A stretch of 64,000 nt of DNA from Tupaia tana (Eukaryota; Chordata; Mammalia; Scandentia; Tupaiidae): the NCBI GenBank assembly GCA_026018925.1, contig JAKSZU010000004.1, positions 36,661,233 through 36,725,232 of the forward strand, read 5' to 3'. The translations under genes were made by a program, and so were the position numbers. The notes under the pieces were generated by a model. That model saw only the letters and a list, made by a program, of their open reading frames with translations. It was not told the origin of the DNA and made no database searches. How positions within the stretch are numbered: the stretch's first letter is position 1; every line of letters begins with the position of its first letter. Positions 20,265 through 32,300 of the stretch are shown one piece after another.

Positions 20265-20660
20265 TCCATATTTCTGTTGCTAAAAACTGAATATCACGTT
20301 GATTAATTTACAAAAACCATAGTTTTATTTAGCTCATGGTTTTGGAGGTCCAAAAGACTACGTGTCATAAGAGTCTTCTTGACTGTTGAGTATTTTCTGC
20401 AGAGTCCAAAATAACATAGGGCGTCACATGGAAAAAAACTTGAGCAGAACATATGTCTGTCTCATTCTCTCTTGTTGTAAGCCCAACAGGATTAAGTCAT
20501 GGTGACCCCACCATGATGACCTAATCCTAATCTCCTCAAAGCCATGGGCCCCACCTTTCAACACCATAGTCAGATTAAGGTTTGACCCTCTTAATCCCAC
20601 CACAATCAAACTTAAATATATGAATTTTTGGAGAATACATTCAAACTGTAGCACATAAGA
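20265..20660 (-). repeat. MLT1/MST-type LTR (ERVL-MaLR), antisense
   Basis: TTAATTTACAAAAACCATAGTTTTATTTAGCTCATGGTTTTGGAGGTCC, then ATGACCTAATCCTAATCTCCTCAAAGCCATGGGCCCCACCTTTCAACACCATAG and ATATATGAATTTTTGGAGAATACATTCAAACTGTAGCA, is the reversed MaLR LTR. A solitary remnant. Confidence 0.8.
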
Positions 20661-21084
20661 ACCCCCAAGTTCCTCTCCATTGATTTCTCAGGGTCATAGA
20701 GAATAGGGATGTAGGTTCTTATTTAGCTCTTAAAAGCACATTGTACCATAGTTCTTTTAAGCTTTGCAATCCTGGCCACTTCAGTGAACTTTCCATCTTT
20801 AGATTGCTTCAAAGGGGCCCCAATCCCTATGCTCACATGTCCCTCACACGTAAGAAGTCATATTCTAAGTGCAATTCTATAAGGGAACTAGGTAGACCTA
20901 TAGGTTATTTTTGCATCCAATCAGGGTAGGTGGGTGTCAGGACTTGCCACTTTCAATGAATGAACCTTCAAGAGTCTTCCTCACTTAGTTCTAGCAAGGG
21001 GAAAACAGAGAGAAGAGAATGGTCTTTCTCCATGAGCTCTGCACTTCCTAAAGATTGTAGGGACTAATAATCAGGTTAAATATT
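20660..21084. other. Unique intron sequence
   Basis: No repeat, RNA or coding feature recognised. Confidence 0.45.
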
Positions 21085-21100
21085 TGATAAGTTACATTTC

Positions 21101-21184
21101 TTTTAAAAATATTTCATTTTATGTATTTATTTAAGAATTAATTATTTGTTTAACTTTATTTGTTATCATTATTTTTTAATTTTA

Positions 21185-21219
<35 letters not shown>

Positions 21220-21329
21220 GAGAAAGAAAAAGGGAAAGTGAGAAAGCAAGTCACCAAGTCTGGGACTCGAACTGCAGTCAGCCATATGGGAGTCCAGTGC
21301 CTTAACCACCATGCCACCTGCTGGACCCA
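21101..21329 (-). repeat. tRNA-derived SINE, short form, (GA)n in the CT-rich part
   Basis: Minus-strand head GGGTCCAGCAGGTGGCATGGTGG, B box CAGTTCGAGTCCC, then AAGCAAG-type CT-rich sequence directly and an AT-rich tail with ATAACAAATAAA. TSD tgataagttacatttc (21085-21100) / tgataaattatatttc (21330-21345). Confidence 0.9.
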
Positions 21330-21345
21330 TGATAAATTATATTTC

Positions 21346-22130
21346 AATAGATAAATATAAAGCAAAATTATGGGATTTCAGATAAACTAAAATGAACATA
21401 AAATTGAGAAATCCTAAAACACCTTTGGAGACCAGGAAATAGTGTAGTTGGTTGTGGCATTGGAAGGTAATGAAAAATCAAGTTGTAGAAAGAAGAAAAA
21501 ATGGGGAGATATTATGAAGGTCATGGAATGCTAGGTTAGGGAGCTTTGAATTAATTTAGGAAGGATTATGAAGCTAATCTGCTAAAGACACAGCTGTGAA
21601 TAAACCAGAGAGACAGATGCTTACAAGTTTGGATATCATTGTCTTCATTGCATTTCTTGGGCTTTTTCTGGGATGATAGCCAGTGGCACTGGAAGTTCTA
21701 GAATTCTAGATGAGTATATGGTGTTTGTTAGAGTTACTTTATGTGAAGTTTATATAGAGAGTTCTGATAGTTTTTATTTTAGTCATCTGACCCAAATGGA
21801 ATCTTTTTATCAGAAATTTGTGTTATTAGAAGCACTCAGCTCCTAAACCTAAAAATGTACCAGTCCATGATAATCTTTACTTGAGGTGACATAGAAAACA
21901 GTGAAATCTTTATACACAGAAATTACTTTTTCCTGGTATTAATTGAATGTAGAAAAAATTGTAATAATCAGCAATAATTTGGCATAAATTCTTGTCAAAC
22001 ATATTCACTCTTGTGGATTAAAGCAAAGTTTTTGGTTTATAGTCATAATACTTTCTGACGTTGTTGGGCAATAGCATTGATTATTGTTACAATCACTGTT
22101 ATAAACACTATAGTAGTATATAACAACAAA
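21346..22130. other. Unique intron sequence
   Basis: No feature recognised. Confidence 0.5.
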
Positions 22131-22132
22131 AG

Positions 22133-22360
22133 AACATTTATTGAGATCTTACTATATGCCTTTCATTTAGAAAAACACTCCCCATGGACTCATTTGTGCT
22201 TCACAGTAACCCTATGAGAAAGATACTGTTATTATCCCCATGTTGTAAAAGAGGAAACAGGCCCAGAGAGGTTGAGTTCTTGACCACGATCATATCACCT
22301 GCAAAGAGGAGCCAGATACAATTCAGGCAATGAGGGATCCATTGCTCAACTCTCCAATAG
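22133..22360 (-). repeat. MIR SINE, well preserved, antisense
   Basis: ACATTTATTGAGATCTTACTATATGCC, CACAGTAACCCTATGAGAAAGATACTGTTATTATCCCCATGTTGTAAAAGAGGAAACAGGCCCAGAGAGGTTGAG and GAGGAGCCAGATACAATTCAGGC match nearly the full MIR in reverse. Confidence 0.85.
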
Positions 22361-22949
22361 CTCATCTACGACAGGGAGTATGGGACTCAGGATGAATCAT
22401 CTGTTATGTTCTCACCTGTGTACAGTGTGTGGCAGTAGGTTTGGTATGAGTAGATTGTGCAGCTATGACCTCCAGATCGTTATTTAATATAAGTTTGTGG
22501 GGCTGTCTCATTCTCTTGGCCCACATCTTTAGTGAATGTCTCTGAATCACTGTCTGACTATAGCAGGATGAATATCTCTTAAGTGAGGGCACTTGGTGAG
22601 TTGCCATAATTTTCTGTAGTTCTCAGTAGCCTGTATATGAATGACACAAGTGCATTCAGTGTTCCTTCTGTATTGTTATTCCTACTTCATGGGATTATTG
22701 AGCACACAGAGAACTCAGAAGCAGATAGTGTCAAGGGAAAATCAAGAAAAGTGATGACTCCTTAGTATAAAATCATTTTTCAGCATCAGGTCATTAGTTT
22801 AGAATATCTAAAAACTCAGTTTTGTCAGTAAATAAGAGCTGAATCAACTCAGGGGGATAGATAACGTCATCAAAATGAAATGAAGTCAGAACTAATGTAT
22901 TGATTAATTTTGTAAATTTACTATTTTTTAAAGCAAGTATGAGATATAC

Positions 22950-23172
22950 TGGATGATCCAGTTTAAATGTCCAGCTTGATCATTTTCACATACACATGCA
23001 ACTGTGAGACATCAAGCGCATCAACATGAAGAACTTTCTGTTAGTCCAGAGTCTATTGTACCAACTTCTAATCACTTGGCATGTCCCAACTACAACCCCA
23101 GTCAACCACTAATATGTGATCATTATTGATTAAATTTTGTTTCTGAAATTTCACATGATCGAAATCATATTG
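22950..23172 (+). mobile_element. L1M 3' UTR-like fragment
   Basis: CAGCTTGATCATTTTCACATACACATGCAACTGTGAGAC, CAACTACAACCCCAGTCAACCACTAATATG and TTTCACATGATCGAAATCATATTG follow a common old L1 3' UTR. It stops exactly where the Tigger end begins. Confidence 0.5.
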
Positions 23173-23538
23173 TAGGACCCCTTTGTCTGTGGGGGGTTTG
23201 TTCTAAGATCTCCAGTGGATGCCTGAAACTGCAGATAAAACAAACACAGTAACTGTCCGCTAGAACCTGTTTCTGTTCATGTCTTCCATTGCAAATTAAA
23301 GGCCTTTTCCATCTCAACATGCACTGATGCTGTAACTTTTGCAGTTTGAGGTGAGACAACAAAACTAGCATGAATTTTTTTCCTTCATGATTTTGTGAAT
23401 AGAAGGTTCACTTTTACCGTAGGTCTTAGCAACCTCAGCATATTTTTGTCCCTTCTTATCACATGAACATTTACTTTTTCACTCAAAGGAAGCACCCAGT
23501 GACTTCTTTTTGTCATTTTCAAATTGCCAACATTACAT
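23173..23538 (-). mobile_element. Tigger (TcMar) DNA transposon, 5' coding fragment, antisense
   Basis: Left end: GACCCCTTTGTCTGTGGGGGGTTTGTTCTAAGATCTCCAGTGGATGCCTGAAACTGCAGATA, the Tigger terminal repeat region. The interior on the - strand translates in part to AEVAKTYGKSEPSIHKIMK, the helix-turn-helix start of a Tigger/pogo transposase. Frames are broken and only the N-terminal region remains, so it is inactive. Confidence 0.8.
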
Positions 23539-23539
23539 C

Positions 23540-24012
23540 TCCTATGATAGCCTACAAGGTCCTACATATAAGGCCTTACTAGTTTTTCTTTTCCCATCAC
23601 TTACTACATTCCAGACATAGTGGTCTTCTTGCTATTTCTTAACACGTCAGGCATGTTTCTACCTCAGGCCTTACTATTTACCTTTTTTTTTTTTTTGCCT
23701 TTCCCTCCATATTATTTTTCTCAATATCAGCACATTTGTATTCAAAGTCCCTTTGTTAGATCTTCCTTGATCAATCTATCTAATGTTGTACTTCTCTTTG
23801 CTCCTCACTGTTTCTCCTTTTTGTCTCCATTTTATTCAGTAGCATTTATTGTCATCTAACAAAGATGAATTTTTTTGACTTTTTAATTTACCTATTGTCC
23901 CACCTAGAGTGTAATTTTTGTCTATTTTTTAATCACTGGAATATCTCTTGCCTAAAATACTGTGGATCACATAGTATACATACTCCAGAGACATTTATTG
24001 AATAAATGAATG
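23540..24012 (+). mobile_element. L2 LINE 3' end, sense
   Basis: TAGCCTACAAGGTCCTACATATAAGGCCTTAC, CCAGACATAGTGGTCTTCTTGCTATTTCTTAACACGTCAGGCATGTTTCTACCTCAGGCCTTAC, CCTAGAGTGTAATTTTTGTC and GACATTTATTGAATAAATGAATG follow the L2 3' end in order. It encodes the terminal part of L2 ORF2 but is full of stops. Confidence 0.85.
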
Positions 24013-25845
24013 TATGAAGTCAGTATTTTAATGACCAGACACTTGTGCCTCTAGACTCAGTATTTCTTTGCTCTTGATAATGTTGTATAAAAACTTCCTG
24101 GTTCATGATCTGTGACACCCTTTTGTTTTTCCTAGACCCCACATGGGCCACCGTGTTGCCATGGTTCCATTTTTACAGGCAGATTACATAATATGGATGA
24201 CTAGGCTAGAGCTTTCTTTTGTATTCAGACATATTTCCTGGCTTGGCACAATGATTATTTTGCTTGCACTTGGAAGCCCCCAAGTAGAGTCAGGTATATA
24301 TCTTTCAGAGTGGGTTATTTGTATCAAGAATTAATTTTATAATTAGTGCTTAATTTCTGAAGGTTTCATTCCCGGACAGCAACATTAATTTAACTTCCAG
24401 GGCAACTCATTGTAGTCACTAGGAATCAGTCTGTAAGTATTAAAAACGAATTTAGTTCAGCTGCGAACATTTGAATTTATATAATCAGCGTTTATTTCTT
24501 GCTATCTCCTTATTATAAATAATGATTAGGTGCACAGGCCAATCCACAAAGGCCCACTTTATCCACAAGAAGCTGAGCTATCATTCTAATAATATCACTA
24601 CGTATATGAGAAAATGTACTCAAGTCCTAAGCAGCTGTGAGGGTTGTCTGGTTGCAAGTTCCAAATAATTATGTATAAAATTTTTTGAAATGTTGCTTGA
24701 TGAAGAGATTATATATTTGAAAACATTTCATTATCTTGGGTAAAAAGTGACAATCAAAGTATTCAGTAGCAATGTTTAGTTTTAATTTTATGTTTTTTTT
24801 CCCATCATTCTTTTATCTAAGCATTGTGGTCCTTCTTATCAGCCAGTGTACAATATTTTTTTTCTTGTGTGCCTTTGTCTCCTGCTTAGTAAAGCAGATA
24901 TTAAATAAGCTATTTCAGCATTTAGAAGCATAGTTGTTTTGTTAATATAAGAATAGGTAATTTTCTACAGAATGAAAAGCCCTGTTTTGAATTTGCTAAG
25001 TGATCTCTTCACAAGGTAGTAACCAGACAGGGTATGAGATTCAGTTCTGAATTCTGGTCTGGAACATTTGGGCAGATAGTCTATATTCCTACCCTTGTGC
25101 TGCTTGTGTAGAGTGACTTATAGAAAAAAAGAGCCATTATCTTACAGGAAAGTCAGTAAACTTTGGGATCTCATGATGTCCATCAACATCAAGACATTAA
25201 ACTATGATGCTTCTAGCATGATTTGATAACTTTACAAAGAACCCTAACTTTGTATTTTTCAGCTTCTTTTCCTTTATTTAACAATCCTAATTTCATAATA
25301 GACCATTATCAGAAGAGATGGGAAAACAGAATCTTTTGCTTCTATTTCAAAAATGTCTGCCATTAGTAGGGCATGGGTTTTTATTTTTCTTTGGGGCTTT
25401 TTAAATTTTATTATGCAGTGTACTGTCATACTTCATCATCTAAGTATTTTACTTTGGATATCTGTGTGTTCTTCTTTGATGTGGAACATTTCTCAAACTG
25501 GCATTTATAGATTCCTGTATCTTTGAGTACTTTTTAAATTTTTATTTATTTATTTTTATTTTATGCATTCAATAACTGTGCACCACTATAACTTATAAAA
25601 TGAAATCACCCAACGTGAATACAGCTCACACCAGTTCAGTTGAAGATATCATCCACTTTATCATCAACAGACTATCCTTCATTTCTGTGTCCTTTAAATG
25701 TCTTGCCTCTATTTTTCTCGATTTCTTTCCTCTCACTTTCTTATTCTTCTATTTTTGGTGCCAAAACCTGGGAGGATTTATTTTTGTTTATCCATGAGTA
25801 CAGTGATAATGCTTAGATTTTCCTATTGGCGAATATAAAGTAAAT
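24012..25845. other. Unique intron sequence
   Basis: AT-rich; no repeat or RNA recognised over about 1.8 kb, one of the longest repeat-free stretches here. Confidence 0.5.
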
Positions 25846-25849
25846 GCTT

Positions 25850-26085
25850 TTTGTTTGTTTGTTTGTTTGTTTTAGCCTGCTACAGAATGTGTGTGCTTGC
25901 TGGAGAGACAGAGATGGAAAATGAGAAATCACCCCCTGGCTGGATGGCCATGCCACAACCCCTTCTCCTCCATTCTCTTCTCAAGATTTTGGGATGCATG
26001 CACATACACTCAGCATGTTTTCAAGTTGCCGGGTCTGGGACTTAAGTCATGTGAGATCTAGCAACTAATATTATGGCTTATCTGG
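25850..26085 (-). repeat. tRNA-derived SINE with altered head
   Basis: AACAAACAAACAAACA-type tail at the left, then TGGAGAGACAGAGATGG, GGCCATGCCACAACCCCTTCTCCTCCATTCTCTTCTCAAGATTTTGGG and GCCGGGTCTGGGACTT. The head toward 26085 has a deletion or rearrangement (TATTATGGCTTATCTGGATGCCC). Confidence 0.75.
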
Positions 26086-26164
26086 ATGCCCATTTTGTGT
26101 TGATGTTTACATTGAAACAAAGTAAAGGCCAATTTATATCACAATAACTAATTCAATCTTTAAC

Positions 26165-26335
26165 CCTGTTTTAAACTGATAAAAGTGTTGGAAAATTGAA
26201 ACTTGACAGGATCCTGGTACAGAGATACTAAGTTCAAAAGAGAAATGCACTATACCCCATTTACCTTTCAGACAAATGTACTGAACAATTGCATAGCTAC
26301 CATATTTTATATAAATTGCAAGGTTTCCTCCTTTT
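26165..26335 (+). repeat. Unnamed interspersed repeat, copy 1
   Basis: Aligns with 38858-39023 over about 165 bases: TTGAAACTTGACAGGATCCTGGTAC.., AGAAATGCACTATACCCCATTTACCTTTCAGACAAATGTACTGAACAATTG, TATAAATTGCAAGGTTTC. I do not recognise the family. Confidence 0.55.
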
Positions 26336-26339
26336 TGTT

Positions 26340-26860
26340 TTGCAATGCAAAGAAGATATTTTCTTAAATAAGATTTTAAAAATTAGTATTTCTTTTTGGT
26401 GTAGAAATTTGTTGATTATCATATAAAATAACCTATTAGTTTTTAAAGAGGGTAAATAAAGAATGTTAAACAATGGCCAATATATACTTAAAATAACAAT
26501 AATTAAGCCAACTATAATTGATATAAAATATATAAATACTGTAGAGAATACAGCTTTTTAATAATATACTCAATATTGGCAGCTCAGTTTTAAAAACGCT
26601 TAATAGTATGTCATATTCAGTTAATGAACTTAAGTTGATGTTTATTAGGGTTTTTTCCCCACTTTTTAAATTTCCCTATAAAACGATATGCATTAGAAAA
26701 ACTCTTCTGATAGTTTGCCCTACCCCTCATTCTTTTCCATGGAGAAGGAACAAATTACGTGGTTGGACAATGATAACCATTAGTTCATGTGTTTTAATGG
26801 GGTAGAGCTAATCTGTTGAAAGTCTCGTTCATTCACTCATTCTCTCTTTTTCTTCCTTTA
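26340..26860. other. Unique AT-rich intron
   Basis: No feature recognised. Confidence 0.45.
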
Positions 26861-26867
26861 ATTATTG

Positions 26868-26892
26868 GGGTGGCAGAGGATGCAAGGGCGTG

Positions 26893-26941
<49 letters not shown>

Positions 26942-27108
26942 GCGACTCCCTAGTGGGGTGTATTCATGCCACAATCCCTTTGCTTCCATTTCTCCATCCT
27001 GTTGGGATTCTGGGCATGCATGCTCATGTGCCTAATGTGTTTTTTAAGTCATTAGGGCCAAGATTTGTACTGCATGCCCCTTAAACACTAGGTTATTGGG
27101 TCAGCCCA
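26868..27108 (-). repeat. tRNA-derived SINE carrying (GC)n-(GA)n
   Basis: Antisense body CATGCCACAATCCCTTTGCTTCCATTTCTCCATCCTGTTGGGATTCTGGGCATGCATGC and a decayed head. The CT-rich part has grown into (GA)n (26907-26938), and the GCGC segment into (GC)n (26889-26908). Confidence 0.8.
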
Positions 27109-27222
27109 TTCCTTTTTTGCTCTCCACCATGGGTTAGTACGAAACAGTAATTTTATGTAAATCATGTCTGCTCTATAGATTCAGATTTTCTACAAGTATG
27201 CTGTCTCAAGATTTAGTCTTGG

Positions 27223-27508
27223 GGGACCAGCAGTTAGCGTAATGGCTATGTCGCTGAACTCCCATGTATCCGACTACAAATTGAGTCCTGGCTTAAACTC
27301 ACGCCAGGCGCGCGTGCGTGCGTGTGTGTGTGTGTGCCCAGGATCTCGAGAGGAGAATGGAGGAGAAGGGATTGTGGCTTGGTCATCCCTCTGGGGGGGT
27401 GATTTCTCGCTTTCTGTCTCTCTGTCTCTCTCTGTCTTTCTGGCGAGTGCACTGTGCCCTATAGCAAAAAGTTCTCCAAAAAGAGAAAAAAAAAAAAAAA
27501 AAAAAAAA
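27223..27508 (+). repeat. tRNA-derived SINE, young copy with long A tail
   Basis: Head GGGACCAGCAGTTAGCGTAATGG; the B box region is altered (CAAATTGAGTCC) with a small deletion. Body with GCCAGGCGCGCGTGCGTGCG, a (TG)n, CTCGAGAGGAGAATGGAGGAGAAGGGATTG and tail CCCTATAGCAAAAAGTTCTCC, followed by about 23 A. Confidence 0.92.
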
Positions 27509-27840
27509 CACTGGTGGAGTATAGTAGTGATAAGTAGTTTTTGAATTTCTCTGAATTCATCATAAAACCCAACAAAGCAAGTAGTACAGAAAGGTCCCAA
27601 ACCCAAAGATAGTATCTATAGCAAACCTAGCTGAGAGCTACGCATCCTAAATTCTGACCAGGTTGTGTACAACCCGCAAGACCTGCCGCAGAGGCAACAT
27701 TTAGATGAGACAGCTCATTTCCTGGATACATGACAAAGGGATGTATAGGAATCCAATCAGCATGTTCTGTTCTGTGGGAAGAAACCTTGCTAAAGAAGCT
27801 GTCTTTAGCAAATAGCCAAAGGAGCAAAAAATTTCTTTTA
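27509..27840. other. Unassigned intron segment
   Basis: Slightly richer in GC than its surroundings, with several CpG (GCTACGCATCC, AACCCGCAAGACCTGCCGCAG). I see no known repeat. Confidence 0.4.
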
Positions 27841-27847
27841 AAGAATT

Positions 27848-27886
27848 ATTTTATTTAACTTTATTTACTTATTTATTCTTTTATTT

Positions 27887-27932
<46 letters not shown>

Positions 27933-28024
27933 TGAGAAAGCAAGTCACTGGATCTGGGTCTTCAACTGCAGTCGGCCACGTGGGAGTCCAGCACTCTTAA
28001 CCACCACGCCACCTCCTGGCCCCT
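27848..28024 (-). repeat. tRNA-derived SINE, short form with (GA)n
   Basis: Minus-strand head AGGGGCCAGGAGGTGGCGTGGTGG, GACTGCAGTTGAAGACCC, CT-rich part expanded to (GA)n (27890-27929), TTTA-rich tail. Flanked by aaaggagcaaaaaatt (from 27818) and gaaggagcaaaatta (from 28025). Confidence 0.88.
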
Positions 28025-29755
28025 GAAGGAGCAAAATTAAGAGTAGATTAAAGAAACTTCAGAGGCATATTAACTAGCTGCAATGTACACATCATACATT
28101 GAAAACTAGGTCTTGATTCAGACTATAACTAAAATAACATTTAGAAAATATGAATATTACTGAGTATTTGATTATATTAAGAAATTATTGTCAGTTAAAA
28201 ATTTTAAATATGATAGTAGTACTGTGGTATTTTTTAAAAAATAATTTATAACTTTTAGAGAAACATATTGAAATATTTGCTTGTAAAATAATCCAATGTC
28301 TGGAGAAGAGGAAATAAAGTATAAATGGAATAAGATTGACTATGAGTTAATTTTTGAAGCTGGATGTTTAAGATACATTATAGTATTCTATCTTCTGGGG
28401 GTATATTTTAAATTTCCTGTAATAATTCTTTTTAAATAATCTACTAAGACCAAAGATAAAAGGATGTTTAAATTAGACTATTAGGTCCAGATGATGAGCA
28501 ATTAGAATGTAGAGAAAGTGTTTTCATAAGACAAAGCAAAGGAAGCTCAAAGCAGATTTTAAAATCCTGTGTATTAGTAAAAATTACTTCAATTCTGTTA
28601 CAATATTAGGGCTCCCTAGCAGGCTATAATAGCATGTAAGTGCAGAATTATTTCCCTTTACTTTTGGAATACATTTCTGTTCTTGCAGTAAAAAAGGTTC
28701 ATTTGATTGATTGGGAATTTCCCCAACTGTTTATCAAACAAGAGCTTTCCACTGTGTATGCTGAGAATGATTTTTAGCCTTTTGGGGCAGCCAGGGCAAC
28801 CAAATTCCTGGGCTAAATCTTTCAGTCTCCACTTGTAGGTAGCCTTGTCTTTTTGTCCTAATGTACTATAAGATGTAGTCATTTTTAATAACTGTCATGT
28901 CTTAAAAATTCTTGGGTAGCACCAGACTGCCATAAATCTGACTTATGAACTCCTCTGCTCAGAAACTATTCTCTGTGCTCTACATCATTGTTCAGAATGA
29001 ATAGTGTCTTCTGAAACAGAGATACACAGTTAGAGAGAAGCAGATGTTGATCTGTCAAGTAACACTATTTATTGATTTCCTAGACATAGTGGAGGGGGAG
29101 GAGAGATGCTTTGACTCACCATCTGTTGTCTGGAGAAATCCCGCTACTTCACCACCAACTCTGGTATTGCGAGTTCTACTGACACTTGATATTACAAAGG
29201 CATGGGTGCACTCAGTTGGTCATTAATACACATTTAATGAGTGTATAATGAATGTCTGACTTAGGCTTTATTTTTATAAAGAGGTAAATATACGAGGCAT
29301 GGTTTGTGCTCCCCTATTCATTTCTTTGTTCTCATTCTCATTGTCCCCATTGCCAAATTGACATTGATGACTTCTGTCTAGTAGGAACTTCATAATCCTT
29401 AAGTTTCTGGATGCCTTCTTAGATTTCCTCTGGCCCAAGCTTACTTAACCCTTGTAAAAATGCACTGATTGATGCTGCCTCTGATGAACTACAAGTATGT
29501 CTCTCATTATTCTCTTCCACCCACCTCACAGTAGTTGAGCATCCTACCATGTTCAGGCTCTGGGAACTTGGCTGTCCAGGAGGAGACAGAGATTGTTCAA
29601 CACTGTGAGTGCATGAGTGGATGATGCATAGAGTTCTGAGGATACCACCTAGGGGTTAGGGGAGGGCTTCATAGAATCTATGACAACCAGCCTAGGATTC
29701 AAAGGAAGGCAGAATTGGGTTAATATTTTATTTCTCTTGCTCCTGTCTCCTCCAC
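28025..29755. other. Unique intron sequence
   Basis: About 1.7 kb with no repeat, RNA or coding feature that I recognise. Confidence 0.5.
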
Positions 29756-29756
29756 A

Positions 29757-29905
29757 TATTCTAAAACATATATTTATTCATACATTCATCAAACAGAATT
29801 TATCAAGCACCTATTATGTGACAGGGACTCTGGTAGGTACTAATTCATCAGGTGAGTGAGCACCAAGCCAACAAAGAGACAATGTGAATAGTGGTAATCT
29901 GGCCA
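29757..29905 (-). mobile_element. L2 3' end, antisense
   Basis: TATTTATTCATACATTCATCAAACAGAATTTATCAAGCACCTATTATGTGACAGGGACTCTGGTAGGTACTAATTC is the reversed L2 terminus. Confidence 0.7.
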
Positions 29906-30094
29906 GCCATGGGAGAGGTATGAAGGGTCAGTCACAGGTAAGTCCAGATGGGGCGATGAGAAGCCTGGTTTGATTCTTGGCAGATGTGATGTCCTAAGGA
30001 GTTTGAGATAGTGATGCAAATCAGACAGCCTTGAAAGTGCAAGCAGATAATGTTAATACCTGAATCATTTCTCATTTCAGGTACAATCTGTGAA

Positions 30095-30295
30095 ATTACA
30101 TGGATTCACATCACAAACACGTTAACTTGGGCAAAGTTATCCATTCTGTGCCCTTGTTTCCTTATTTGTAAAATGAAAAAAAAAAAAGTGGTACTGTAGC
30201 TATCCTATAGGTTGTTGTGAATATTAAATATTTATGTAATTCAAGAGGTTTTTTTTTTAAATTACATAAAGGTGCTTAGTAAATGAAATTATTTA
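30095..30295 (+). repeat. MIR SINE
   Basis: GTTAACTTGGGCAAAGTTATCCATTCTGTGCCCTTGTTTCCTTATTTGTAAAATGAAAA, GGTTGTTGTGAATATTAAATATTTATGTAAT and AAGGTGCTTAGTAAATGA follow MIR. An A run (30176-30187) interrupts it. Confidence 0.75.
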
Positions 30296-30546
30296 AAATT
30301 TGGGGATTTTTGAATTAATGTTAGTTGGGCATTTCCTGAAAGTAGGAAAAAGAAAGGTGTGTAGGTTTGTGTGTGTGTGTGTGCGTGCACATTCACATGT
30401 GTATCATAGATACAAAAAGTGCAGGATCTTACAGAGTGTCACAGAAAAAAATCAGTTTGTGAATTACTGATAATGAACAGGGGCCATCAACAGTTTAAAT
30501 ATCATTTGAAAAGAATTGCATTCAGGAGTTGTGGAGTTCTAATTTC

Positions 30547-30803
30547 TCTTTTTTTTTTTTTTTTTGGATAGGGCTTTTTGCCTTAGGGTACATGTGCTCC
30601 CCTGGAGAGAGACAGAGACAGTGAGAGGGAAAGTGAGAAATCACCCCCCAGGGGGGATGGCCATGCTTCAATCCCTTTTCTGCCTTTCTCCTCCTGGGAT
30701 CTTGGGCACACATGCCCACTGTGAGTTTCAAGCCTCTTGAACCACGGTCAGCCGTGTGGGAGTCCAGAGACATAACTAACCACTATACCATCTGCTGGCC
30801 CCT
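30547..30803 (-). repeat. tRNA-derived SINE, full length
   Basis: Minus-strand head GGGGCCAGCAGATGGTATAGTGGTTAG, CACGGCTGACCGTGGTTCAAG, G/C palindrome (ccccccagggggg), and tail read as T(19) on the + strand. Confidence 0.88.
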
Positions 30804-30804
30804 C

Positions 30805-32298
30805 GATTCTGTTTTTTGTTAGGGATGCTGGATGATTTTTCATGTTTGTGCATAACTGACTGAAGTTCACTCCTCATAATTTCTGAGGTAATCATTATAT
30901 TGGTTTATTTGATTTAACTTTTAGACATTAAAAACTGCATCTATTACTTTTTTAAATCATATTTTACCAAATGAACATTTTTGTATTTTTCAGTAGAAAA
31001 GACACATTTCCAGTTTATTTTAGTATATAACTAGAATTTTTTGTCAGTTCCCAGAAATGCCCCTATAAAGATAATCAGAGCATTTAGCTGCTTTCTCCAT
31101 AACTTGACTGCTTTCATCAGAGATGATGAAAATATTAAGTGTGGTTGTGGGAAGGATTTGAGAACTAAGACAGCTCACATATGTCATAAGATTAATTTTA
31201 GACTAGGTATTTTTTTTTCTATTCAACACTCATTTTCTCCATTTTTATAGTATCCTGCTAAGATTTAAAATATCCAAGCGATTTTTGGCCAGAGCAACAG
31301 AGAAAATTGTTTCCCGAGAGGGTTGATTCATTATACATTTATATTCTTCTCCAAGCTGAATAAATTGCAGAGCTAGGTCAAGAAATGTGTAAATGGTTTG
31401 CATATCCTAACTATGTTTACAGAACTAACATATTCATGCCCTTAGATGTTTTGTCTTCAAATCATGTCCCGAATGCTCATAATAGCACCTTCTATTGCTA
31501 ACTGAGCAAAACAACACAATTTCTCAAGTTTTTCATTAACTCCTTCACTACCTTGCCACCAAATTAAAAGGAAAGCAACATTTAATGAATAGAATGGTTA
31601 AAAGTTACATTTAGGACATACCGAAATCATCCAGACATTATTTGAGGTTCGGTTTTAAGAAGGAAACAAATCAATTTCCATCTGAGTGCTTAGGTGGCTC
31701 TCCTTGGTAAAAACACGATAAACAAACAAAAAACTTCGCGACTGTCAAAAGAATTGGCAAAACTGTTACAACATACTAATTCATCTTCCGAATCACTACT
31801 TACCAAAGTTGGTGAGAGGAGGGTTACTGTATTTTTTGCATGAACATCAGACCAGTTAAGTAAACTATTAGCAATGTGACAAGTATCTTATCATCATGCA
31901 GGTGTGATTAAGTTTATCTCTATTTAATTTAGTGCCAAGTAAGATTCTGAGAACATATTGTTGGTAGTAGGTGCTGTGACTGTGATGTGGGTACACCCAA
32001 CTGTGCTAATCATCTAAAGCCAGATAGGTAAAAATGAGAATATTAGTGTCAAGAGAGTGAGACACATCAAATTCAAGATTATTATTAGATAAAGGGTCAT
32101 TCTATAAGACTGATATCCAAGACAGCACTGCAGCCCTGGGGCATGATCAATATCAGGGTCCTGGGAGGAAGACTGAGAACTAGATACAGGAAGTAATGAC
32201 AGGGACCTACTTGCCAGAACTGTGGTTCTAGGTAAAGATTTGCTCCTAAGGACAAGACAGAAGCTTGGTTATAGACCTAGAGTCAAAACCCTTCAAAT
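30805..32298. other. Unique intron sequence
   Basis: About 1.5 kb with no repeat or RNA recognised. One of the cleanest places to look for conserved intronic regulatory DNA, but nothing in the sequence alone shows function. Confidence 0.5.
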
Positions 32299-32300
32299 TA

